Shown here in pieces: positions 10,065-21,273 of a stretch of 64,000 bases of DNA. Source of the DNA: Chara braunii (lineage: Eukaryota > Streptophyta > Charophyceae > Charales > Characeae); NCBI GenBank assembly GCA_003427395.1, contig BFEA01000011.1:4628621-4692620 (forward strand). The letters are read 5' to 3'. The notes under the pieces are model-generated. The model had not been told where the DNA came from and made no database searches. It saw only the letters and a list, made by a program, of their open reading frames with translations. Every line of letters begins with the position of its first letter. Position 1 is the first letter of the stretch. A program made the translations under genes and the position numbers.

Positions 10065-10358
10065 TTCGATTATTTCAAACAAGAAACTTTCAATGCTTTT
10101 GAATCTATGGTGTTACTTCTATTCTCTACTTGTAGTATGCTTTTCATGATCTCATCTTATGATTTCATTGCCATGTATTTAGCCATTGAACTTCAAAATT
10201 TATGTTTTTTATGTTATTGCTACATCAAAATGAAAGTATGAATTCTCTATAGAAGCTGGATTAAAATATTTCATTTTAGCTGTCTTTTCCTCCGGGATTC
10301 ACTTATTCGGTTGTTCTATGATTTATGGATTTAGAGGAGTTACCAATTTTGAAGAATT
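10065..10358 (+). pseudogene. nad2: Mitochondrial nad2 fragment (NUMT)
   Basis: The translation FNAFESMVLLLFSTCSMLFM followed by ISSYDFIAMYLAIELQNLCF is characteristic of mitochondrial NADH dehydrogenase subunit 2 (complex I membrane arm). At about 10200 the frame shifts. The continuation FYVIATSK, then a TGA, then [19 protein letters not shown] and [18 protein letters not shown] lies in another frame. One frameshift plus an internal stop shows that this copy is dead. The similarity ends near 10358. Confidence 0.85.
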
Positions 10359-10550
10359 AGTCGATCGGACTCGTTCCTCAAATGTCTGGCTGAAATTTCG
10401 GCCTGAATTCCTATGTGTTTTGTATAAAGGGATTATATGAGCAATACCTTTCTATCACGATGCTCTCTCCAATCCACGAGATCTGATTGTCAAATCAAAT
10501 AATACATGGGGGGTTGGTCAAAACCACCTTAATTTTTTTTTTGTATAAAA

Positions 10551-10647
10551 GTTTGGACCATTTCTCGATTTATGCGTGTCATCCTTGCGCAAGAACGATG
10601 CTAATCTTCTTTGTATCAATCCAATCGTAACAGACATCCCAAAGGAC
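10551..10647 (-). ncRNA. U6 snRNA, near full length, probably pseudogene
   Basis: The minus strand reads GTCCTTTGGGATGTCTGTTA at the 5' stem, then ATTGATACAAAGAAGATTAG, GCGCAAGGATGACACGCATA and AATCGAGAAATGGTCCAAAC with a T-rich end. Length and order match plant U6 from end to end. The invariant ACAGAGA box is ACAAAGA here, and the 5' loop is altered, so function is doubtful. It lies just downstream of the mitochondrial insertion. Confidence 0.8.
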
Positions 10648-10659
10648 CTGCTTTTGAAA

Positions 10660-11240
10660 CCTCAAAAAGAATCATTAAAACTTTCAATAACCGACCTATA
10701 TCGCACAATAGTTGAAGTTGTAATCCATCCTCAATTAATTAAATAAGAGTCAGTATCAGGTACCCATCAAGTATGGTAGTGCTCGACCCAAAACTTTGGG
10801 TAAGATGAATTGCTCGGCATATCACTTTACTCATCTGCCAAGCTTGCGTCCTCGTTCATCATGCATTCGGGTTCTTGGAACTAAGGATAACTTACCCACC
10901 TTCGGGGTTAAATAAACATTATTTCTTAGGACCAATGGGCAACCAGGATCTCATGCGCTCGGTGCAATCCGGCTGCAAAAGTCAACTGAGGGGTAATACC
11001 AAACCCGATTCTTTTTGTCCACTGTAAGTTCTATAACTATCACAGTAACTAGGGCCACACCAAACCCCTTTCTTTTAATCTAGGATAACTGCAGCCTGCA
11101 TCATAAAACAAACAACACAAATAAGAATGAACAACTAAAACAATATCCAAAAATAATTAAAAAAAATCCCATAACGACTCCATGAATTCCCCTCTCTCTA
11201 TCATCTCGATAAAATTACCTTTAGTTCATCTGAAGACTTG
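10660..11240. other. No gene seen
   Basis: AT-rich to neutral unique sequence without a convincing ORF or repeat. Confidence 0.4.
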
Positions 11241-11324
11241 CCTACACTAGCTCGGTTAGGTCCCCCCTTGAAGTACCCAAGTCCTACGCTAGCTCGGTTA
11301 GGTCCCCCCTTGGAGTACCCAAGT
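11241..11324. repeat. Two tandem 42-bp units
   Basis: CCTACACTAGCTCGGTTAGG followed by TCCCCCCTTGAAGTACCCAAG is repeated twice with two substitutions. Confidence 0.8.
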
Positions 11325-11739
11325 CCACGCAGGTCAACTTCCAGGAATCTTAGTCTTGGCACTCCACCAACAAACCCAAGTCAACACTTGCGCATTAAAA
11401 TGCCAGGATTTAGGTCAGGTCTTGCAGCTTTACAAGGATTTCAATACCTCTAAATGCACCCACCAAAAGGGTGTTCACCGACCACCATGCCAGGTTTATG
11501 CACACGACCCCGGTGGCCAACTTGCGACTCAATCTTCTTCCATTTGGATTATCAAACGAAAGACTGGGCCCAAGAACTCACGAGCTTGCTCTCGAGTGCA
11601 TCAGCCTATGTGTGCAAACAAGGCACGACAACCCTCATGGCCGCGGCGCATAGGGGTGCAGCTTATTCGTGGACGACAAGGAGCTTTTCGGCTTTGGCTC
11701 AGTGCGCCAGCTATACTTCTTGCAATCCCCCTACGACAC

Positions 11740-12307
11740 GATAGGGTCTCGTGAGACATAACTTACCTCCTCCCTTAGAGTTGTCACCATCTTTGAGAGC
11801 GTGTATCCTTGCTACTAACTCACATCTGGTGGCCTTTATGTGCCACTCCAGAGGTGCACCAGACGAGGGTGTTTCCCGTGTTCTATCGTATAGGGGTATT
11901 GCACCTGAACTAGGACGGTATGTGAAATTAATACTTGGGGCACTGATCACCCAAGGCAGTTTGTGTCGGCCTTACTAAGTTGGACACTCAACCATGTGGA
12001 CGGAAAAATTGTGCATAATATTGCTTTCTGTCTCCGCATATGAAATGTGTGCGGGGCTCAAGCAGCTTTCTGTATAAATAAACTTGGCCTATCGCACAAT
12101 CATGCATTCGTGATGAAAACCTTATGGGGTGTCATAGGTCGTCTTATGACACCTACCTACTTCGGACCAATCATGGTCTTTGGGGTTCTATGCAACACTC
12201 AAAGATCAACTAAGAAAGAATCTCGGGACTTTCCTCGCAACACAGCAGTTGGATAACCAGTTTGGATAGCTGGAGCGGGATAGTGGGGCGGGATACCGGG
12301 AGTGGCA

Positions 12308-12392
<85 letters not shown>

Positions 12393-12560
12393 CAGAGTGG
12401 CGAGAAGGAGGATTTCAGAGATGGTGACGTGGCATTGCACGCCCTCTCATCTTTTGCGGCCTGTTGGGGAAACTTGTGAGGGTAGCTAGGCGATAGGTAA
12501 CCCTTGTCCAGTACGTGGACATGAATCTCACCTACCTATCACAAACCTTCTATCCAGTAA
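11740..12560. repeat. Old dispersed repeat, copy 1
   Basis: Colinear weak matches with 62320-63060 include CTCGTGAGACATAACTTACC against CTCACGAGGTACAACTTATC, GTTGTCACCATCTTTGAGAG against GTTGTTATCATCTTTGGGCG, and CACTCAACCATGTGGAC against GTTCAGTTAACCATGTGAC. A (GA)n run at 12312-12388 interrupts this copy. No coding frame spans it. It could be an LTR or non-autonomous retroelement remnant. Confidence 0.5.
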
Positions 12561-12569
12561 ACAAACTCA

Positions 12570-13380
12570 GGAAGATGCACAAAAAATGCTTAGTCCCTAC
12601 GGTGTACCCAACCTTATGGACAGAGGGACCGTCCTTGCTCTATGGCCTGAAGGAGTCTTCAAGCTCCACCTCAGGACTTTAGTAGACTTACATACCCTAC
12701 CTATTTAGGCGACCGGACATTTCTACTTACTGAATGGAGTGCCACTTGGCCTGCAATTGATTTCAATGTCTTTCCCTCTAGCCGACCTAGATATTGTGGG
12801 GCTATATACTGTCATACTTAGGCTCAGTTGGATTATGCTGTCACAGGTGCATGGGTCTGACATAGTTACCTACATTTGATGTGACGCACTTTACCTATAC
12901 ACACACCTACAATTGATAAAACCAACATGGACATATGACATGCACTACTGGAGTCCACCCTTTTTCTCACTAGTCCCCCCCAGTCCCATACATCCCTAGA
13001 CAACTGCAAGACCTATTTCCTCCCCAAACGCTTCAACTACAATCTGCAGCATAGTCTCTTCAGGGGACCCCAAGACTACGCAGGAACATTTCAGACCTGG
13101 ACCTTCCAGAGCGATGTGGTCAGGTGGTACTGTGGGCTGGGTGGTCTTATGTGGGCCGGATGATGCTATGTGGGCTGGGCTGTCCCTCTTCCCCCCATCC
13201 CCACAGAGAAAAAGGAACCCCTCAAAGAGAACGCCCCCTAGAAGAGAACCTATGTGCAATGAACCTGCCTTGTGGAGAAACACGGACCACACACGCCATT
13301 AACTCTCACTTGACCAACATGCACAAGGCAAAACAAGGCAATTAACAGAAGTAACACAAGCCGCCTTTCGCGCCCCCAAC
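12570..13380. other. No gene seen
   Basis: Unique sequence; short ORFs on both strands lack recognisable features. Confidence 0.4.
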
Positions 13381-13714
13381 AACCAATTATTAGCAGAATT
13401 GACAGAGAATCTGAGAGAAATGATCGATCACATGAGCACAAGAATGTACACTGTTGATGATGAAAACCCTCTTTAAGGCACCCAACAACCCATTACAACA
13501 ATAGTAGTTCTCTGCCCTCTGTGGTCTCTGTACCAGCAGAATTTGCACAAGCCCCTTTTCACACCAAGAACAACTAGTTATTAGCAGAATTGACAGAGAA
13601 GTGAGCACACGAGCACAAGAATGTACACTGTTGACGATGAAACCCGCCTTTAAGGCACCCAACAACCCATTCAACAATAGTAGTTCTCTGCCCTCTGTGG
13701 TCTCCGTACCAGCC
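13381..13714. repeat. Tandem duplication, unit about 150-190 bp
   Basis: The block from ATTAGCAGAATTGACAGAGA through GTAGTTCTCTGCCCTCTGTG to GTACCAGC occurs at about 13381-13536 and 13570-13714 with small indels. Confidence 0.8.
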
Positions 13715-14329
13715 CGAGTGACCACCTGTTTATCATCTCCTCTATCCTTTACTACTCTGTGTCATGCCGCAGAGTCCGGTGCCGGTTTCGCTCCTGCTGA
13801 TGGACTTGAAGAGCCTGACCCTGGTGGGGCTCTCCCTTCCGATCACCAGGTATCTGCCGAGTCTTCCCTTCTCCACGGTTTCCTCTTTCCCAAAGACCTC
13901 TGCGTTCAGCACCACCTTTCTCCCAGCTGCCATGGCGGCAGCATTCTTCTCAGCTGCCATGGTGCCAGCCTTCTTCTCCGCGCCAAAACTGCCATGGCGC
14001 CAGCCTTGGTCTTCTCTGACAGCCCAGCCCTTGCTGGAGCTGCCTGTTGGCTGAAGCCACTCCCTCCACCTGCTAGCGCAGCTCAGCAGTGTGCTTGTCA
14101 AATTTCCGCTGTCTGTCCAAAACGCCTTTGGCTTACCCCGGCCTTCCTTAAGTACTTTGCCCAGTGTCGTGTTCACCCGGTAAGCGCTGCCTACTGGAGA
14201 CTTCCGGGTTTGGCCTTGCCCTACCAGGTCCCAGACAGCTTGGCCAGGCCCAATCCCTGGTGTGAGTGGGTTTTACCCCTTTGCTTGTATGCAGGGCCTC
14301 TAGTGTAAATTTTGTCCGACATCATACCC

Positions 14330-14690
14330 GGCCAGGCGGAGACCAGAGACACTTGAATACGTCTTTCTACAGTGCCCTGGGTCGGTCTGGTTGTGGAGAT
14401 GGTGGGATCGGGTGTGGCGTTAGCTAGACACGACAATCCTCGTCCGTGGAACTGGAAACCAATTATGTGGGAAACCTGGCAGTCGGAACAAGCAAGCACC
14501 TTTGAGAAAAATATGTTCACAGTGGGACGTAGAGCAATCTTTTGGGCAATCTGGTGGAAAAGGTGCATCAGTGAGATGGAAGGAATTTCCCTTGAAGGTC
14601 CAGTTGTGGTAGAGGCAATTAAGCACCAGATTAAGGTTGTTTGCAGGAAGGGCCTACGGTCCCCGCATATGTATGCTCGATAAAAGGAAG
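14330..14690 (+). mobile_element. Non-LTR retrotransposon 3' ORF remnant (zf-RVT-like region)
   Basis: One frame gives EYVFLQCPGSVWLWRWWDRV, the typical C-terminal Cys-containing segment of plant LINE ORF2. After a frameshift near 14400 the plus frame continues ARHDNPRPWNWKPIMWETWQ and VGRRAIFWAIWWKRCISEME. No RT palm motif remains. This is a fragment of a LINE 3' end, not a gene. Confidence 0.55.
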
Positions 14691-14865
14691 AAAAATGACC
14701 ACACACACGACTCTCACAAAAGTGCAACAACTAAAATATCACCTCATCACCACTAGGTGGTAATACGTGGGCTGGGTGGTATTACGTGACCTGTGTAACA
14801 CCATGTGGGCTGGGTTGTGTTATGTGGCCTGAGTGATAATATGTGAGCTGGGATGTAGCATGTGG

Positions 14866-15268
14866 ACTGGCTGTTCCAGGCTTCCAGCTGAAGGGTGCTA
14901 TGTCAGGTGGGTAGTACCATGCAAGATGGGCCATCTTGCATGGCTGTTCCAGGCTTCCGGCTGAAGGGTACTGACTGTTCCAGGCTTCCAGCTGAAGGGT
15001 ACTGGCTGTTCCAGGCTTCCAGCTGAAGGGTACTATTGTCAGGTGGGGCGTACCATGCAAGATGGGCCATCTTGCATGGCTGTTCCAGGCTTCCGGCTGA
15101 AGGGTACTGGCTGTTCCCGGCTTCCAGCTGAAGGGTACTATTGTCAGGTGGGTAGTACAATGCAAGATGGGCCATCTTGCATGGCTGTTCCAGGCTTCCG
15201 GCTGAAGGGTACTGGCTGTTCCAGGCTTCCAGCTGAAGGGTACTATGTCCGGTGGGTAGTACCAAGCA
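14866..15268. repeat. Compound minisatellite with embedded palindrome
   Basis: A subunit of about 35 bp (GGCTGTTCCAGGCTTCCAGC plus TGAAGGGTACT) is arranged in higher-order units of about 118 bp. Each of the three higher-order units carries the near-perfect palindrome CATGCAAGATGGGCCATCTT followed by GCATG. Upstream, from about 14760, there are further degenerate GTGGGCTGGGTGGTATTAC-like units. Confidence 0.85.
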
Positions 15269-15289
15269 TACTTTGAAGTTTGAACAGGA

Positions 15290-15806
15290 ATATATGGCAA
15301 GATAGACAATTCGAAGAAACTTTTTGAGTTCTTCTGTTCCGAACCAGAGTCGGTAATATATTTTACTGTAGTTTATTAATTCGGATAATTGATCATAATT
15401 CCCATATTTGCAATCTCTTTGAATGGGTCCCACATGTGTGTAAACATTCCAAACAAACTTCTAAATAATGTGTGCACCGAATGGTACCATGTGCGCTGGA
15501 TGCTATTACATGTGCCAGGTGGTACCGGGTGTGCTGTCTGGTACTCTTACAGTTTCCATGGTACTTACTACCTTGGCTAAGAAACAAAACAAAATTTGAA
15601 AAGATTGATTAAAAACATGAGTTCCTGTGGAACTACTGTGTTAAACACTCAACATACGCTCTGGTCACAACATAAGCTCTCAATAAGGAATGAGATTCAT
15701 CACATATAATCTACAATAACTTTCATAATAATCTCGAATTGCCTTCCGCCCGTTCCCTGTGGATGATATCTCAAGGCTTCCACCCTTTCAAAAAAAAAAA
15801 GAAGAA

Positions 15807-15849
<43 letters not shown>

Positions 15850-16050
15850 AGAAATGAAAAAAAAAAAAAAAAGAAGAGAGTTCCTGTATTCTTGTATTTG
15901 GGCGTCTCTGTCCGACACTCCCTGCATTCGAGCATGCATATGAGTGGGAGTCAAAACTTCAAAAGAGAAAACGAACATGTCGGCACTCCTCTGAAACGAA
16001 AGAACGGTTTCCTCTCGTGCTCTACCAGCAGCGTGTGTGAGCATTCCATA
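15290..16050. other. No gene seen; A-rich tract at 15790-15872
   Basis: Unique sequence followed by about 80 bp of A-rich DNA with interspersed G. No ORF is supported. Confidence 0.4.
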
Positions 16051-16059
16051 ACAAACTTC

Positions 16060-16278
16060 TCAGTAAAAGACAAAAATGACTCCCAGAAAAACAAAAGGGC
16101 TTCCTATGACACATCCTGATGGCACGAATAGACCGCAAAACCTGAGTGGAGATGTGCAATCGACCTTGCAGTGAGGGCACACCGATGGATTGCTCAACTG
16201 ATTGACGGTAAGCGAGGAGTTCAATGCCCTGAGCACCAAGCGGTTTCCGCTGGCGGCCCTGGAGGCGACCGCCTTCAA
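16060..16278 (-). other. Possible exon with a CxxC...FC motif
   Basis: The minus strand encodes MKAVASRAASGNRLVLRALN and then SVCPHCKVDCTSPLRFCGLF, a short zinc-ribbon-like pattern of the kind seen at the N terminus of HscB-type J proteins. It is GC-richer than its surroundings and divergent from the helicase 420 bp away. A first exon of a divergently transcribed gene is possible, but no downstream exon was found. Confidence 0.25.
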
Positions 16279-16695
16279 CGCTCTGCCGGCGCTGCTGGCC
16301 CTGATTCTGCCAGCCCTGGGCCCAAGGCCCTTCTGTGCTCTGCCGACCCATCTTACTCCTTAAGAGTTTATACTACTTCATAGGTAGATAGATAGAAGAA
16401 ATGACAATCTCACCTTTCTTTTACCTTCGCTTTGTCTCATCCTGGTTCCTGTTAGCTTTAGATTAGCCCAGCTTAACTTTAGATTGGTGGTACATGTTCT
16501 GCAGGTGAGGTGGGGACTTTTTTCTAATGAACTTGGCTCAGCTTGCAAGGTTGGCCTAAAACGACAGCACGGTCAAATGAGAGTCCCAGTTTGCTTGAGG
16601 TGCAGTGCACTGTATTACACGCGCCCAACTCAATAAGAAAGACTGGACTCCTTTCTGAAAGCTTTTCGTAATGGCAAAGGGGAACTGAAGGCATC

Positions 16696-19600
16696 ATGGC
16701 GATGGCCGTCCATTCACACCTGGTGGGGACGAGCGGCGCTGCGATTGGCTCAAGGGAGGCTAGTAGTAGATTCCATGTTTTCTGTGATTTCCACCTGCTG
16801 AGTGAAGGGGAAGGGCACACAAGGGTACCTTCAGTTCATGGATGCAGAAAGCAGCAACAGATCACCTGCCAATCTCCACGCTTTGTGAGATACGCTGCCG
16901 ATCGTCCTGCATGCTGGCCGCACACATCCGGTCTCCTCTTATGTGTTGGTAAGGATACCGGGGTTGGCAATCACATCGTCCGTCGACCACTTCAGCAATC
17001 AATCCTTCAACCGTTCTCTCATCAGGCTTCACAGCCACCTTCGTCATCGTTGCTCTCGACATTGCCGTGGAAGTCCCACAAAGCATTTGATCGAAAAAAG
17101 TTTCGGGTTGCTGAGCTCGCTCACTGCCTGTCTAGCTGTTGTCCATCTCCCCGTCCTCCTAATCGCTGCCATTTTCTTATGAAGTTGCAATTTCAGCGTC
17201 ATCGCACTCAAGTCTCTGCAAAGCAAGTGGGTCATGGCCTCAAGCATTTCTTTTCCAGGACACGCCAATTGCGAATTGTGGAAGATCACCGAAATCTTGC
17301 ATTTTCGGTCCATGGTGGTGGCTGCCCGAGAAGAAAGCGCTGCAGTGATGAAATGCAACAGTTTGTGGGTTCCATTCTTTTCCAAGGGCTATGTCAGGGA
17401 CAGGACCTGGCGTTGCCAATGCATACCGCTTCTAGCCCACCTTCATGTGCTCCTGGTTTGATGGCGAAGAGGAATGCCGTCCAAACAATTTTGGCTGAAG
17501 AGGCAGATGAAGTGGGTGAAGACAGCTTGGCAGAAGGAGTTCCCGATGACTCCGAGGAGAGCATCAGAGAGCGCCTAATTCAGCTGCGAAACGGATCCTG
17601 GCCTCATGGTGCCTCGCTCGTTTTTCCCTCCTCCTTGAGCTCTGCGAAGCGGGCCTATGCACATGACCTTGCAGAACGCCTGGGCCTGCAGCACACAAGC
17701 GCGGGTAGTGCACCCAATAGGAGGCTCACGGTGAGGAGGCAAACTATCTCGGAACGGTTGCTAAGGCTCCAAGAAATGGTAGATGAAGAAGAAGCAGCTT
17801 CTCGGGCTCTGCTGAGCACAACAGCCAGCCCTGCACAATCAGGGCAGATGCTAGAGTCACAAGGCTTGCTGCTTCGAGGAGCTGCTGTTCTAGAAAAGGA
17901 GGCGGCAGCATTTGGGAGAGAGAGGTGGGTTGTTGGCAAAGAGGGACCAGGAAGGGACCATACTCAGATGGAAAGCTTTCTACAGCGGGCCCGACCAGGC
18001 AGCAGCATCCGATTGGCCGTGAAGAACTCTGTCGGCGAGTATGTTGTAGCGGAAGGTCAGCCCGCTGGACGAGTGGCTTGGTCGAGGACGAATCGAATTT
18101 GCGTCATCTTTGATTCTCCGCCTGCTGAGGGGGATGACGAAGACGGTGCTGACACAAGGGGTAATAAACCTTCTGTGGGCTCTACGAGGAATAGCATCAG
18201 CATTCCGGGGGACAGCGTCAATCTTCTGCTAGTCCCAGATAGTCTGACATTTGATCGATTCCGATCCACCCTCGCAGAATGCCAGCGGTCGGAAACAGAA
18301 GCGCAGGTGCAGAAGATGCTCTCTGCATTGCTCGGTACTTCACTTGATCTGGGAACTGATGCCAACATTGCGACGACTATCGGCAGCAAGTCTCCAGGGT
18401 TATTAGCACCACTTAGCTCCTTTTTTGATGAAAGTCTGAACGAGGAGCAGAGAAGGGCCGTAACGATGTGCGTAGATGGACCTCATTACGACAGTCCTTG
18501 TCCATCTCCGGTAGTCCTTGTTCACGGTCCATTTGGAACAGGCAAAACACGTACCCTTGTGGAGGTCATCCGCCAAAGAGTAGCCAACCAAGAGCGAGTG
18601 CTGGTCTGTGCTGCATCAAATGCAGCTGTGGATAACATTGCGCTTGCTCTGCTAGAGGCAGATCGCGACATCGGTTTGGCACGTGCTGGATTGACGGAGC
18701 GTGTTAACCCTCTGCTAGCTGCTCACACATTGGATTCCTTGCGCGAGAGTCAACCGGAGAGCGAGCTTGCACGGGAACTGAGGAAACAAGCGCATGCAGC
18801 TGCCGCTTCCGCTAAAAAGTGGATTAGAGCAGCTGATGGTGGTCAGCGAAGGCGCGCCGCTCGCATGGAGGCCAACGCTTTATTCAAAGATGCGCGGAGG
18901 TTGGAGCGAGCAGCTTCCATTACTGTTCTTCGACGCACATCAGTTCTCTGTGGGACTTTGACAGGGTTTGTGACCTCTCTCCATGACGTGGGCAGGCTGG
19001 ACGATGGTGACTTGTCTCGCTTTGATTGTGTGGTGATTGACGAAGCCAGTCAGGCTACCACTCCCGCAGTGCTGATGACATTGCCATATATATGTCGGCG
19101 CGATCAAAGACAAACAGGAGGCACTGGTGGTGGAGGAGGAGGAAGTGTAGAGAATCTCTCTCTTAGTTCTACGACCAGTGGGTCACGTCGTCCTCCTGGG
19201 GAGTGGCCAAGGCCCGTCATGATCTTGGCTGGCGACCACAGGCAACTGCCACCAACTGTGATATCAGCTGATGTGCCTGGGCATGGTGGCGGCCTGGCGG
19301 CGACCCTCTTTGAAGAGCTTATGGAGAGAGACGGGGGAGGTCTAGGGACCTGGAGTCTTGTTTACGGGGCGTCAGAGGTCAGGGAGGCAAAGGCGGTTAA
19401 CGTGATGGAAATGGCTAAACAGGCAGCATTGTATGGAAGAGTGCATGGCTTACATGAGGAGAAAGGAGGCGAAGCGAGAAGAAAACAAAGAAGTGGGCGC
19501 ATATCTTCTGCGCTGACCGTGCAATACCGGATGCCTGCCAGTCTAATGGCATTCCCTTCCGCAGCCTTTTATGGAGGATCATTAGTTGCAGGCGCTTCAA

Positions 19601-20304
19601 CACAATCTCTTTCGTGCGTGGACTGTGAGACTCTACGGAACAGAAGTGGGGACGGGTTACTGAGAAATGGGTGCTGGCTGGAAGTGATTGATACAGCAGG
19701 TGCAGGATATGAGGAAGAAACATCGGGTGCCATCAAAAATTCAAGTAGGGATGGTGGTGCAAGGCAATCGCGAGACGGTGAGTCATTATCGACTTGCAAT
19801 AGAAAGCAGGGAGAGTTGACGGCGCGCGTTGTTCAAGAGGTGATCGAATTTGGGCTTCTAGGCACGAGCCGGCGCGTAAATTTTGCAGACGTAGCAGTGG
19901 TCACACCGTACTCAGCTCAGGTGATGATTTTGAGGGAGATGCTGTCGCGAGCGGTTGCTGATGGTTTGGAAATCGATTCCATCGATGGTTTCCAAGGGAG
20001 AGAGAAGGCAGTTGTGATTCTTGACTGTGTGCGGAGCAACAATGACTCGAATGTAGGATTCTTATCAGATCACAGACGACTGAACGTCGCTATCAGCCGC
20101 GCTCGAAACAAGCTTGTCGTGATTGGTGACTCTGCAACATTAGCTGTGGATCCTGTATGGAAACTATTCTATGATTGGGCATCTTTGTTTTCCAACCACG
20201 CTTGCAGGGGCATCGAGTCTGTTGTCTCTGAGGCTGGGAGTCATGAGACACAGCATTTTGCATACCGTTCTGTCTTCGAGTTGCCCCCTCCGGATGGATG
20301 GTGA
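16696..20304 (+). CDS. R3H-like/SF1B helicase (IGHMBP2/UPF1-like)
   Basis: An intronless 1202-codon ORF for an ATP-dependent nucleic-acid helicase of the UPF1/SMUBP-2 group. Visible motifs in order are: R3H-like signature R319-AYA-H323 within FPSSLSSAKRAYAHDLAERL; Walker A GPFGTGKT (611-618); motif II DEAS (782-785); motif III GDHRQLPP (846-853); QYRM (943-946); TPYSAQ (1070-1075); motif V DGFQGRE (1097-1103); and motif VI NVAISRAR (1130-1137). In IGHMBP2 the R3H domain follows the helicase core, whereas here it precedes it. Insertions between motifs II-III (Gly/Ser-rich) and III-IV are larger than usual. The true start is uncertain: the first 255 residues look unlike conserved domain, and an in-frame ATG at 17461 would give a 947-residue protein. 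An organellar transit peptide in the long version is possible. The function is inferred from motifs. Confidence 0.85.
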   Translation: MAMAVHSHLVGTSGAAIGSREASSRFHVFCDFHLLSEGEGHTRVPSVHGCRKQQQITCQSPRFVRYAADRPACWPHTSGLLLCVGKDTGVGNHIVRRPLQQSILQPFSHQASQPPSSSLLSTLPWKSHKAFDRKKFRVAELAHCLSSCCPSPRPPNRCHFLMKLQFQRHRTQVSAKQVGHGLKHFFSRTRQLRIVEDHRNLAFSVHGGGCPRRKRCSDEMQQFVGSILFQGLCQGQDLALPMHTASSPPSCAPGLMAKRNAVQTILAEEADEVGEDSLAEGVPDDSEESIRERLIQLRNGSWPHGASLVFPSSLSSAKRAYAHDLAERLGLQHTSAGSAPNRRLTVRRQTISERLLRLQEMVDEEEAASRALLSTTASPAQSGQMLESQGLLLRGAAVLEKEAAAFGRERWVVGKEGPGRDHTQMESFLQRARPGSSIRLAVKNSVGEYVVAEGQPAGRVAWSRTNRICVIFDSPPAEGDDEDGADTRGNKPSVGSTRNSISIPGDSVNLLLVPDSLTFDRFRSTLAECQRSETEAQVQKMLSALLGTSLDLGTDANIATTIGSKSPGLLAPLSSFFDESLNEEQRRAVTMCVDGPHYDSPCPSPVVLVHGPFGTGKTRTLVEVIRQRVANQERVLVCAASNAAVDNIALALLEADRDIGLARAGLTERVNPLLAAHTLDSLRESQPESELARELRKQAHAAAASAKKWIRAADGGQRRRAARMEANALFKDARRLERAASITVLRRTSVLCGTLTGFVTSLHDVGRLDDGDLSRFDCVVIDEASQATTPAVLMTLPYICRRDQRQTGGTGGGGGGSVENLSLSSTTSGSRRPPGEWPRPVMILAGDHRQLPPTVISADVPGHGGGLAATLFEELMERDGGGLGTWSLVYGASEVREAKAVNVMEMAKQAALYGRVHGLHEEKGGEARRKQRSGRISSALTVQYRMPASLMAFPSAAFYGGSLVAGASTQSLSCVDCETLRNRSGDGLLRNGCWLEVIDTAGAGYEEETSGAIKNSSRDGGARQSRDGESLSTCNRKQGELTARVVQEVIEFGLLGTSRRVNFADVAVVTPYSAQVMILREMLSRAVADGLEIDSIDGFQGREKAVVILDCVRSNNDSNVGFLSDHRRLNVAISRARNKLVVIGDSATLAVDPVWKLFYDWASLFSNHACRGIESVVSEAGSHETQHFAYRSVFELPPPDGW

Positions 20305-20376
20305 GTGCTCCCTGTTATTTCAGGGGCCACCCCTGCGGATTGCCAAATATTTTACCTGGTAGTGAGCTCATGTCTC

Positions 20377-20382
20377 AATAAA
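20377..20382 (+). promoter_or_regulatory. Candidate polyadenylation signal of the helicase gene
   Basis: AATAAA lies 73 bp after the helicase stop codon. Confidence 0.4.
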
Positions 20383-20694
20383 AAGTCAAAATACCTCTCT
20401 CAATGACCATGAAGATGCTGTTTTTTCCCCCCTTACCTTGATAAGGAGAGGCACCTCCTCTTTGTTTTTTATCATTGGGAGAAATGTCCTGCTTAATAAT
20501 CTATTAATTGATCTTTCTCGTCTTCAAATTCCCCCATAGCATCACTGTGCTGTAGTATATACCGACTGCTACACCCCTCTCACTTGAGTAATGGTATGCC
20601 AGTTGTCAGTCTGGCTCACTCCTCAGCTTTCTGTATACATCATCCTATCCCAGCCTTATACTTACCTTTTCATATGCTTGAAAGAGAGATGAAA

Positions 20695-21192
20695 GGATTT
20701 CACGCTGCACAAGCCCAAGTCCCAGTCCCAGAGTCCCAATTGGGCCCGGTTCCAGATGGTCCCAGGCCCAGTAAGTCCAAGTAAGTCAAGCAGCGTCCCA
20801 AGAAAGTTTGGAGACTTCAGGAACGACACAGCATGCAGCAGACAGGCCACAGGCGACCGGTACCGGTCCAAAGCAGGCAAAGCAAGTCGGCAGTTTCTAT
20901 TTATAGCTGCCACAGTGCCAAGGGAAATCAGTTGTTCATTCGCAAGTTGTGGAAGCGCTACTGGTTGCTTGTGCGATAGTGCGACTTGGACGAAGGGTGG
21001 TGCTGAGGGAGAAGCAGGCGCCCCGCGAGGGAGAAGACATCCATAGATAGGATAGGGAGGAGGTAGAAGGCGGCCATAGCCGTGAAGCTTCGGGGAGATG
21101 CATCGCAGTTTTATTCAGGGTAGATCCAAGTAGAGAGAGAGGGAGAGAGAGAGGGAGCTCATCAGTGAGGATTGAGCGATACAAGAGTTGAG

Positions 21193-21273
<81 letters not shown>

